From contig CAJSYZ010000005.1 of the NCBI GenBank assembly GCA_910574455.1, forward strand, positions 3,410,001-3,474,000: 64,000 nucleotides of DNA, in the 5' to 3' direction. Source of the DNA: Trichaptum fuscoviolaceum. Taxonomy: Eukaryota; Basidiomycota; Agaricomycetes; Hymenochaetales; Trichaptaceae. Of this stretch, positions 10,452 to 21,123 are shown piece by piece; position 1 is the first letter of the stretch, and every line of letters begins with the position of its first letter. The position numbers were made by a program, and so were the translations under genes. Below the pieces are notes generated by a model. The model searched no databases. It worked only from the letters and a program-made list of their open reading frames with translations, and had not been told where the DNA came from.

Positions 10452-13400
10452 TATTATAGCTTTAGGGCCTATCACATCATCAGTTTATTCGGGTGAAAAT
10501 AAAAAAAAGGAAGAGGCTGAGGGAGCTAGGACGTTCGTGGCTGTCGATCATCGGCAGCGCCGCGAGGCAGGACACAAGGGGACAAGGTGGCCCCAGCGTT
10601 ATCGCAACGAGCCTGAGGCCCACGACTCCCAGTCCAATAGTCCTCCGCACAGCGCGGCGCAAAGGTGGGTGCAAAGCGAGAAGAAGGACATACGATATGT
10701 TATTTCGAATGCCCTCTTTCTTATCGTCAAGCAGAAGTATTCCTGATACCTCAACGCGGGGTGCGAACTTGGATGCGGGGGCTGAGCTGTCGTGTCGTGG
10801 CTGTCAGACGTAAGATATGAATAGCGCCAAGTAAGAGTTGCGGCAACGAGTAACGACTGGACTTGTGTTGAACAACGAGAGTGGGTGCTGAAGGAGCGAT
10901 TAGAGCTGGTCGATGTCGACGTTGGAGATGAAAAAAGGGGTTATGTAGCCAGCGACCATCGCGTTCTCTTTCTCCCGCTTGTATTCCTAAAAGGTCGCTT
11001 TTCAGCCCTACTTATATCCGAATACAGCGCATTTAGGGCTTAGTTGGCTCTCCCGATCACGGTCTTAATTCACAAAAAGGTGCACATAAATAAGGATGGA
11101 AAATAGAGGCGCGATCTGGACGCGGAGACTTGTGTGGCCGACGCCAATTCTCGTCCTGAGTCGCCGAGGCACACTGGCAGCTTATTCGCTTTCATCTCCA
11201 ATGCAAATTAGATGGCTTTTGTTCGCTCGCCACAGCGCCTTCCAGCCAGCTTTTGTTTCCGTTGTCCTGCCGCTGACCTTCAGGTGGCATGAGAATAAAG
11301 GCCTGACTCTCGCAGCAATCTCGGACAATACTGCACCCTCGAGCTCGGAGGTCTTGATTAGTCGCAACGCGGACAACGCCAGGCACTCTAGAAGTGCATC
11401 ATGATGTCTATCATGGTGCGCTATACAGTATCCGTGACATGTATTCTTGTTCTTTTCTCTATAGGTGACGCCGTGCGGTATTCATTAATTATTCGACATC
11501 CAGTCAGTAGTGTTCGCCATGGTCGTTTCATTGTCTGCATTTCTTTTTTCCTCCAGATTCCCAGTCTACTGTCAGGAAAAATGATCCCTGTACGTCACCG
11601 CGGACGCCCTCCAGCCGAATAAGCGCGTGCGATACGCTGTGTCGCGTTTTCCATGGCTCAACGCTCAGCCTCCGATGCAAATTCTCTTATCTCGTTCCCG
11701 ACATACGTATGCACACAGAATCGTTCCAAAACCATTTCTCTTCTCCTCTATCTTTATTGATCGTCATCCACCCCACGTCGTACGCCGTCTTATCATCCTA
11801 ACAGCCACGAACCCGCCACACGGAAAAACACACTGGAAACATATGGTCCGAGCTGGCTGCCTGCTTTCTCAAACATACAACATATCAGCGCGCTCCACAG
11901 CCACACGCTTCGCTCGTCGTTTCGTTCGTTCATTCCATACGCTTGAACAGAGGTCGAGAGATCGGATAAGAGTCAAGCGGCTTGGGACTTCTCGCGCTCG
12001 TTAGCTCGGGCTCACGTAGTTCTCGCACACCCGACGCTGTGGCAAAATAATTTCATACATAGTACCGATATCTAACACTGCTCCAGGTCGATTTGAATGG
12101 TGTTCGCGGGAAGCTCAGGCTGTTCCGACTAATATCAAGTCAGCCTGGGAATAATCGAGAGAAAAAAAAACACCGATACCAAAATCAAAACATATCACAA
12201 ATCGAACAGATCAAGTCTCGTCTCGTCTTGTCTTATCCCACACAGACGGCCCCCTAACTTATATGCATGTCTGCTTCCCGGTAAGCTTTAACCGCGACGC
12301 GACTCACATACGTGACACTGACTGACGTGATCGGTAGGCTGATCATGATCTCCCTTGATCTGCAGTGATTTTCTCCCATCCAAGCAGGCCGTATCCGAGA
12401 CATCGCTCATCTTGGATACTGTATGACACGAATCCTCCCGTGGGGGCGCCACCGTACGCAAGCCATCCGGCGACCGCGCAGGAGGGGAAAAAATCAAAAG
12501 AAAAGAAAAAGGTGCCAATCATCGCACTCTTTGTGTGCGTATGTTTTATGGCCAAAGTCAGACAAATCGCGGTACTACTGTACATACATGTACGCCGACT
12601 CCTCGATGTTCTAACGCCGCACCGCCCATCCACAGAATTCATCATCCCATCGCACACAATGACTAGCCAAGCCCACACCCACACCCAGCGGCGCCGACGC
12701 TGGCCGACCGACTGCGCGCGCACGGGAAGAACGCCTTCTCTTCGCTTCTCGCATCCCCTAGCAATATTTGGAGGTGATGGCCGCCCGCCGTCCGTAGTCT
12801 ACCTCGGTCCAGCGATTCGCTCGCACCCACCTTGCTTCTCCTCTTGTTAATGCTCAGATGAAGCCCTGAAGTTGTCCGAAACCACGGTCCAACCTCGGAG
12901 ACTCGGTCTTTGCGAATGGTGTGTACATGCGTGTGTATGCACACGCTGTTTCCCTATATGTTTTCTCTGGAGTTTCTCTGCACTCCTTGGCTCGTAACCA
13001 TCCCAAGCTACTTTTTGTGCGTCCACCACAGCAAGACATATGTACATACAAAAGTAGTCTAGGCTAGTCGCGAGGCTACCACTCTCCACCCCACCCCCCC
13101 TCCCGGCGCGCCTTCGCAAAAGAAAGCACCCCCTTTTCGAGTAGTAATACTCAAACGGCGATCAAGTATTGCGTATAGTCAAGATTGACTCCTCCAGCGC
13201 TTTGGGAAGGAGCAACAAACGCGACAATCGGAAACTACTAAGGAACTTGAGAACCACACCAACAGTTGCTCCCCTCATTTCTCTTTCCAGCTTCATCAGG
13301 TGCAACCTCCTTTCTACGCGCGCACACCCTCGTGGCCGCTGAGGTCGGGCGTCAGATGCGAAGACGGAAGTTCAAGCTCGGACGCCGACTCAAAAGAGAA

Positions 13401-15813
13401 GACGAAAAACGAACAGAAGGAACAAAAGGAAAGGAAAGAAAAGAAAGAAAGAAAGAAGACTTCAAGAGAGCAGCGCCGCAGACGCTTCCATGGAACTTGA
13501 CCTTACCTCGATTGAGGCCGTCCTGCTTCCTGTCGGCCATAGGTCGTCAATGTCATCCAGCCAAGCTCTTCTTCGCAGTCAATCGAGTGGCGGAACAGAT
13601 TCGCCCAAGCCTCTCCACCGTGACTTCTGCGGGCCGTTCTTGACTTCAGGCATACATGGAATGCCACCACGCACCGGGGATTCCGACATTTCGTACACTC
13701 GGGCAACGTCAGCTCCGGGAATACGCTCGTTCGGCTCAGCTGCGACTCGGATGCATACATACTCTCCTTCAAGCTGCTTTGCGTAGTCCCCGGGCTCGAG
13801 CACACTTGCGAACTCTGCTGAAGGCGTATGTACACATGTACTAACTTACATACATGTGTATCAACAAACGAATGGCCTGGATGGAGGAATGACGAGCCCA
13901 CTACCGATTTGCTACCCCTAGGAGCCTGGTAGTGTCCGGTAGCCGGTCCTCGCGCCTCGGATTCCGACCGGGTTGATACGGCGGATCGCAGTGGCGTCTG
14001 TCGATCTACAGTCCAGCAGTTTCCTTCATCCGCGTCCACTGGCACGTATGCACGCGTAGGTCGACTTCGACGCGTTCTCCATTTACCTACCTACCTCATA
14101 ATCAGCAGTACTCCCGGAACCTGCTACGGGGTTAAGGAGCTCTCAAGTGCGCCCACTGGCACATGCAGATATCCCGACTGCTATTGGGTTCACGACGGCC
14201 GTAACGTACTAGTGGAACTTTAAGGTGTACGTACGTACTTTGGAGCAAGGCTTGCATTTCTTTTCGGTTCGCGGCTTCAAATTTGATCTCTGTGTTCAGT
14301 ATGCAGAGAGTATTCTGGAGATGATGTGCAGAGGCACTGGGCCATCTTCTTCCGAGGCACGATCAGCTCGCAAAACAGGAAGTGCTCGGAGGCCAAATGC
14401 TAATGGACCCAGTCGGGCTCGTGAGAATTCATGTCAAGTACAAGCCGTCGGAGATTATTTCCTGCACTTTGTGTTACTATTTGCATGTTCCCTCTCTTTC
14501 TCCCCGCATACGTACCACTAAACCTACTCCACTTTCCTGACATGTGGAGATAGCAACATACCGCCATTGCATACGCCGATGCGTTGTCGAGGACCTTGAG
14601 TTGCAGTGGAGATGCGGAAATGAAGTAATGCAGAGATGGAGAGTGAGAGACGGGGCATGATCATGATGCTGGAAAGTGTTATATTCGGACTTGCTGAATG
14701 GTATGCTGTGACTCCGAACTATACTGGGGATTCAAACTGGTACTTGGCGCACGTGTGCAGAGAAACTACAATTGAAGCTGTCGACTGCAATTCGACTTAC
14801 GGGCCACGGCATCATGGTGCACGAACGTCGTCCTCCTTGTCGTCCGTCGAGGATGTACACAATCATTCAACACTCAACCCCAGGTCGCTAGACAAGAATA
14901 GCTTTGAGCGATTCGGCAGTTAACAGTATGTAGGCCCTTGGCTTTTTTCCTTGTGCTACTCGGCAAGTGGAGCTCACCGCTGTCTATAGCTAGCGTGGCT
15001 TGTCACTCGTCGTTCGACAGTGACAATAAAGTATCTGAGAAGCGCCTGCCAGTGCCAGTGTGTAGCGATGTGTGTCTGCGTTGTGTTCAGGCTACTTCAA
15101 TTCGGCGCTGGTTCTCTTCCAACTTGCTGACTCGGCGACTCGGCGCTCCGAGTTTCTGAAAGACTCGGATGGCACGGCAGGCTTCGCTAGTCGCCAACGT
15201 TCTACAGCTAGCCTGAGGGCGTACACTATGTAGGTCATGCGGTGGCCGCGGTGGCATCAAGCCAGCTGACTCCGAGTAGCGCACCGCGGCCGACGTTCGC
15301 CAGTGGTCGACCTGGACTCAGAATTACCAGATCACTGTCTATGTATGTATTTTATGTAGATGAATGCTCATGATTATCGATCTGGCTTGGTCTGTTCGTA
15401 ATTTCCACTGCCCGTTGGCGAGTATTTATATGTAAGGGATGCAACCGGCAATCCAATTTGACGACCCTCATACGATTTAGATACGAAAATGCAACTACAT
15501 ATATGTATCAGCAGCCTTTCTATAGTATCATGATCTTTCTAACCTCCAAAGCAGCCTCGGAGCCGTCGTTGAATATCAATGCTTGCAGGTCGTTTTAGTA
15601 CTTTGAAAGCAAGGACTCAGATACCTCCGCCGACAGGTTGTAGCTTTGGGACTCTTTCAGCGTTTGAACCATCTTTCCTTCCATGAAAGAATGATGTATT
15701 TCTTTACCTCTGGTCTTGATATGCGAGGTACTGAATCTAAGTAGTGCGGCCCCGCCAGGGTCATGGCCCACTCACTAGAGACCGTAACACTGGCCTTGGA
15801 TTTCTTTTGAGAA
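10452..15813. other. Gene-poor stretch
   Basis: No gene could be supported on either strand. Frames of 60-180 codons occur but overlap one another on both strands, lack convincing splice continuations and show no family motif. A purine-rich tract (GAAAG repeats, about 13420-13462), a perfect 10-bp inverted repeat at 13831-13860 and several CTACCTAC/TACGTACGTAC simple motifs (14087, 14227) are the only structured elements seen. Confidence 0.5.
13831..13860. repeat. Perfect 10-bp inverted repeat
   Basis: TACACATGTA, a 10-nt spacer (CTAACTTACA), then TACATGTGTA form exact reverse-complement arms. Each arm also contains an ACATGT palindrome. This could be a hairpin or a dyad binding site, but no adjacent gene was recognised that it could regulate. 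Confidence 0.6.
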
Positions 15814-16316
15814 CTACATAGGTAATAGTTGGGGTATAAAGGATATGATATTACTGTGGTATACAACTTCCCATCTGCTGACACGGAACATACTATAAAA
15901 TATGGTCATGGACAACATCAAGAGAGATATGGGTATTTTGAGTAACGCAAGCCATGGTTTTAGAGAGTGCAGCTGTTTTCGGGTAGTCGTTCCTACGTCG
16001 TCTGACTTCACAGTCAAAAGCGATAGAAAGTTAAACTTCAGAGAAACTTACGAAACATGGGATGCCTCTGCCGTTGCAGAAGCTGCAAGCGGCCCCGGGG
16101 CGAGGCCTATCGCACTGAAAGGGACTCGTTAGAACTCTGTCCGGAGATGAATGACGAATTGAGTCGGACCTTTCCTCGCCTACGCTTGCATGCCTCACAG
16201 GCCTTAGGACGCCTCGGCCTCCCGTACGTGCCTGCCAAGTTTTCGGGATTGAAGTTCACGAATGCCTGGCCGGCGTTGACAGGGTTGCTTTCGTTGCCTT
16301 GCGCGTTGTTAGCCAT
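15814..16316 (-). CDS. Mini Zn2Cys6 zinc-cluster protein (copy 2)
   Basis: Exon 1 (16316-16170, 49 codons) ends after RRRGK and exon 2 (16114-16052, 21 codons) begins with the third cysteine. Together they give C40, C43, C50, C59, C62 and C69 in a CX2CX6CX8CX2CX6C zinc cluster preceded by GRPRR. Alignment with the gene at 2487 is clear across the N-terminus (F.NF...NL...GRPRR), the cluster (C(D/E)RP, FC..RGIPC) and both intron positions. Exon 3 (16005-15814) is the least certain part: it adds about 63 residues with a hydrophobic run (LLKIPISLLMLSMTIF) not seen in copy 1. If the second intron is retained, the protein ends seven codons after the cluster instead. The donor of intron 1 is GTCCGA, weaker than usual. 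DNA binding is inferred from the fold; targets are unknown. Confidence 0.6.
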
Positions 16317-16384
16317 AGCGAAAAGTAGCTCTGGTGTGTGTTATGAGAAGCCGTTGAGATCTGGAGAAGCTTGAGAACATCCTG

Positions 16385-16391
16385 TTATATA
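16385..16391 (-). promoter_or_regulatory. TATA box of mini zinc-cluster gene 2
   Basis: On the minus strand TATATAA lies about 70 nt upstream of the ATG at 16316. The spacing is similar to that of the TATA box of the related gene at 2487. Confidence 0.55.
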
Positions 16392-18173
16392 CCAAGCGAG
16401 GAGCTGGTTCATAGTCTGATTGCTACTTCCAGGACAGCAGCAAGTGACTCAAGCTAGATATCATGTGTAACTGGAGGGTGTGCCGTATATACAACGAGAG
16501 TCGAATCCCAGCAGAGCAACAATCGGAAGCCAACGGTTTGATGAATAGAGTATGGGTCCAACAGAGTCTACAGGAGTCTTGAAGCCAGTCAAATGGATTT
16601 CCATAGCATTCGAGCTCGAGGCTTCTTCTCCCTTGGATTAAGTGAACGCGATTATCCAGCTAATGGACTAAGTCAAGTGCAGATAATTCTGCAAGAGTCA
16701 TGATGGGTCCCGTATATAAGCTTTACAAGTTAACTTGGAGCTGTGTTCAGAGTTGGCCTTAGTTTACTGATGTTTTGATAAGAGGCTGCTGGACGCCTCG
16801 TACAACCGTAGAAGCAGTGTCCCGCAGTATTCCTAAAACCAATAGAAATCATATGAGCTTGATGAGGAAGAGTGAATAAGCGAATCATAGTTTTATTAGC
16901 TTGAGCGAGGGCTATGATGTCTGTATTTAGCGCCAAAACGCTAATGTCCAAACGTCGTAAATCACCGATCCGACTTCAATAGCTGGATTTCTCCTTGCCT
17001 TAGCCAACTAAACCATCTTAAAGGTAGTGGTAGTAGTAGCAGTGGAGTAGAGATCCAGAAAAGGAGCCATCTAGAACATGACCCTGCTGCATAACCTGTG
17101 ATAGCTCCATTTGTGGCCCCGTATTCGATGGATGTACTGGAACGTTTCGTTGCATCGTGGTTAGTATAATCCGTATTCCATGAGGTTGAACGAATATGGC
17201 ATCGGAACACATACTTGTATACATATCGGATAGCATGACCACACCTTGGCCTGACTCAGAGGGTCAATCTGAGTCAAGGACAGGAGTTGTATCCATTGAG
17301 ACGACGTCCGATATCCCTCAGCCCTGTACACACTCTTCCACGACATGGACGACCACTGCAGGTTACAATCCACTGCTGCTGGAGGCGCTTGACTTGACTA
17401 CGAGGTTACGTCTGGGTATCTCGAATGGCTGGGAGGGGATAACGGGTACAATTATCCTGCAACAAGACGGATCACAGTGACTCCGAAGCTGTGACGACTC
17501 AGCGGAGGCTTTGAGTACATAGCCGCCTAGTACTGTAGAGGCAGTATCTGTCTGGATCACAAGCCGAATATGCACGTCAGAAGATAGGTCACAGATAGCT
17601 CTGGCTGGGAGGCTCGAGTGAAGTCTTTGCTCTGCCAGACCTACATGGCGGCAGGAGAGCGATGGAGGGGTCGAGCTCACCGTTGTCAAACGTGAACAAG
17701 ACATGATCACGTGCTAGCGCCCCATAGTAAATAGGCGCACTAACTTCAGTTTACCCTGACTCGGACACCATGAACTACGATGTCGGCCAACTCGATCTCT
17801 GTGTATTTGCACACTGATACAGGCACCTCTTGGTCAACCATTGGTCCCGAAGGCGATCTTATGATGATGGAAATTCAATGTAACTTCTCATAGACTCTCA
17901 CAGTTCGTCATGGAAAGTATACAGGAATGCTCAGGCGATGGGGCCAAGCCTCGGCACTCGCAATGGACCTATGGCTGTTCAATTGCACCTTTGAACGGTA
18001 CGCACAAGGCGTGACAAGGCCTGAGACGTTCAACTCTTATCGATGATACAGCTGACCGAATGGTATCAACCACACGGCTCGTGTTTTCCGCAGGTGGTAT
18101 GAATATACCCCACAGCTGAACGACTGTCTGAACAACTACAAGGACTCAAGATATCTTACTGCTTCTCCACAGC
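16392..18173. other. Intergenic, no supported gene
   Basis: It contains two further TATA-like words (TATATA near 16484, TATATAAG near 16713) and open frames of up to 115 codons on opposite strands (17196-17480 and 17363-17710) that overlap and do not splice into a recognisable protein. The final 200 bases are presumably the promoter of the P450 gene, but no clear TATA box was seen there. Confidence 0.5.
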
Positions 18174-20575
18174 ATGCCCTTCGGAATGCTAACAAAGGCT
18201 CTACAAAACTCTAGCACGGTGAATGCTCTGGCTGTTGCATGCGCGGCCATATTCATTCGAGCTTTATACGGGAGGTTGTATGGAAGAAACCGACGTTTAC
18301 GAGGACTACCGCTTCCCCCTGGCCCCAAGGGTTGGCCAATTGTAGGCAGCGTATTCGATATGCCCGAGTCTCATCTATGGGAGTGGGCAGCGGAACAAGC
18401 AAAGATATACGGTGAGCATTCTCGTGCTCACAAGGCTGAGCTACTTTATTCTTCTCCTTGAATGCTAACGAGGTCGGGTTTAGGCGACTTAATGTTTGTC
18501 ACCAACTTCGGGCAGCCGATGCTGTTCGTAAACACCTACGCCGATGCGGCAGAGCTATTAGAAGGGAGGTCAGCCAATTATTCGTCTCGGGCTAAATTGA
18601 TTTTTGCTCGCGAACTGTGAGTTCATTATGGCAACTTTTGTTAAAACGGCAACTAAGACTACGTTAGACAAGGGTGGGATTGGTATCCTGCATTCATGCC
18701 TTACGATGAAGCGTTTCGAAAGCGCCGTGCTATCTTGCATCGCTTCACCCAACCATCTGTTTTGTCAGATTATGTTCCTCTGCAAACACAAGAAGTGCAC
18801 GTTATGTTGAAGAGCTTACTCGGGGATCCAATCAACTATGAAAAGCATATTCGGAGGTTTATATTTAGGTCTCTACGTTGTTAATTTCAGGTGTAATGAG
18901 GTATATTCCACAGATTTCCGGGCTCTGTTATTTTGATGACAACCTACGGGCACAAAGGTAAGCTAACCTTTTCTCGTCACTTCTCGGTAGTGACACTGCA
19001 TCTTCATAGTCACCAGCGAACACGACCCCTTAGTCGAATTGGGGGAACTAGGAGTTCAGACAGCAGGAGATGCGGAGCGAATGTACATGGTCGAGTTCTT
19101 TCCATGGTGTATGTTGGATCATCTGCTAAAGACGTCACATTTCCGCTGATCAGAAGACCCCCAGTGAAGTATGTTCCCGATTGGTTCCCTGGAGCCGAAT
19201 TCAAAAGGAGAGCAAAGGAAGGTTATGGTATTGCGCGGGATATGTTAAACAAACCGTATGATATCGCGAAGCAAAGATATGTGAGCTTACAGTGCCATCT
19301 TCTTTGCGGCTCGTTTTGAAAATTCTTGTTTCGATAGCTGGAAGGAAAAGGCTATCCTTGCGCGGTATCAAAGCTCATACAGGATAATATGGATATCGAT
19401 GGCCATATTGCGGAGGAGGATGTCATAGCTTCGAGTCTTGGAATTCTATATGCTGGTAGGCAACTTATATTTTTTCGATATGACTACTACAGCTTATTAA
19501 CGCAATCACCAGGTGGGCAGGACACAGTGAGTAGTATCCGGCCCTATTTGAGGTGGCAAAACTAAACTATCCTAGGTGACCACGACAATTATGACCGGCC
19601 TCTTAGCCCTAACAATGTACCCGGAAGTGCAACGCAAGGCTCAAGAAGAGCTAGACCGAGTCCTTGGCAAGGATTCACTGCCGTCCTTTCAAGATAGAGA
19701 AAGCTTGCCGTATGTGAACGCTATTTGCACCGAGATACTGAGGTATACTCTTAAAATTTGAACCGCCCATTCGACTCTCGCTGAAGGTATCTTTCCGTAG
19801 GTGGCAGGTCATAGCGCCTTTCGGTAATTTACTGTGTCTACGTCAACGTAAAATAAACACAGGCTAATGACTTTCCCCCATTTGCTAGCCGTGCCTCATG
19901 CATCTCTCGAAGATGATGAATATAAAGGTTATTATATTCCTGCGGGGACAATCGTATTTCCGAATTCGTGGTGCGTCTTAACAAATTGTAGTATGTGACT
20001 AAATTCTTGTCCATTAACCTTTCACTCTAAGGGCAATGTCGAAAGATGCAAACGAGTACCCTGATCCACAGAAGTTTGATCCTGAAAGATGGCTCCCCCG
20101 TGAAGGAGTTGATCCTCGAACCCTCCGACCAGAGAATTACAGTTTTGGATTTGGTAGACGGTAAGTACTGTATATATTGGTGGTGCTCGTTGCTACAGAA
20201 TTATTTCCATTCTAGGTTATGTCCAGGGAACAACATTGCTATGAACGCTGTGAGCTCCTTTATCAGTAGTATATTCAGCGCTTTAAAGACTAATATATAA
20301 AAGGTTTTCTTATCTATCTCATCTATTCTAGCCGGGTTCAATATCAAGAAGTCACTTGATGCAGACGGAAATCCTATCGAACCAGTAGCAAACTATTCAC
20401 CGTCTTTCACGAGGTACGGGTTGACTGACGTTCATTGGCAGCAATACTCAAAACATTCACCTTGTTCAGGAATCTCAAACGATTTGAGTGTTCTATCGAA
20501 CCTAGGAGTCAGAAGATAGCTGAATTGATTCAGCAGCTGGACTTGAATGTTGATATTATTACAACAGCTGCATGA
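18174..20575 (+). CDS. Cytochrome P450 monooxygenase, multi-exon, intact
   Basis: Heme-thiolate monooxygenase, probably anchored in the ER membrane and oxidising a small hydrophobic substrate with electrons from NADPH-P450 reductase. More than ten short exons splice in phase without a premature stop. Seen in order: an N-terminal hydrophobic anchor, the proline hinge LPLPPGPKGWPIVG, GWDWYPAFMPY, MTTYGH, the I-helix oxygen-activation motif AGGQDT, the K-helix EILR, the PERW loop, and the heme-binding loop FGFGRRLCPG with the cysteine ligand. The overall form matches agaricomycete CYPs annotated as O-methylsterigmatocystin-oxidoreductase-like, but family and substrate cannot be fixed from sequence alone. 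Some splice choices (for example donor GTATGT after FFPW, and the intron before GFNIKKSLDADG) were set by phase. No other pathway genes lie next to it, so membership of a biosynthetic cluster is not supported. Confidence 0.9.
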
Positions 20576-21123
20576 CTTTATCGTAAGTAAACGTAACCAT
20601 TTACTTCGTGCTACTTGGTGACACTAATTGTTTTTGTTGCATTTGTTAGTAGCTTTTATCTGTAAGGCGAAGTGAACAGAAGTGTGCAATCACTTCTTGT
20701 AATGTGGAATGGCAGACAACTTGAAGACGGATTGTAATTAGCTATGTTCCTGTTGAATATTCGCTCCTTGGCTCATCGTAGCGGCATAACCTCTGGCCTA
20801 TGAAAATCGTGATAACAATGTAAGGTGGTGTTTGGAAACTTGCTATTCATCAATATGGACGGTTAGAGATGGCTACATATGTATACAGTAAATTCTAGGC
20901 TTCAGTGCGAGTGCTTAGTGAACCAATGGATCGAGGGGGAAATGAGAAACGTGACTAAAGAAACAGATGGCTGACTCAAGTAAGATGAAGAAATACCATG
21001 AAAGGGGACCCATGAAATACATTAATTTGCGGAGAAAATCAGAAGATGAGCAACTTAGGAGAAGTAGGAAACTGCTGGAAAACAAAACTTGATGTAGGTC
21101 GCTATATGTCAATGATCGACTAA
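20576..21123. other. Convergent intergenic region
   Basis: This is the space between the 3' ends of the P450 gene (+) and the large Ser-rich gene (-). No coding frame or repeat was recognised. It should hold both transcription terminators, but none can be pinpointed. Confidence 0.6.

Noticed and set aside
13503..14045. A 180-codon minus-strand frame
   Set aside because: The composition is irregular, no family was recognised, it overlaps other frames on both strands and no promoter or splice structure was seen.
16440..16520. tRNA-like T-arm word (GTCGAATCCC) near 16499
   Set aside because: No matching acceptor stem, D-arm or anticodon arm could be drawn around it.
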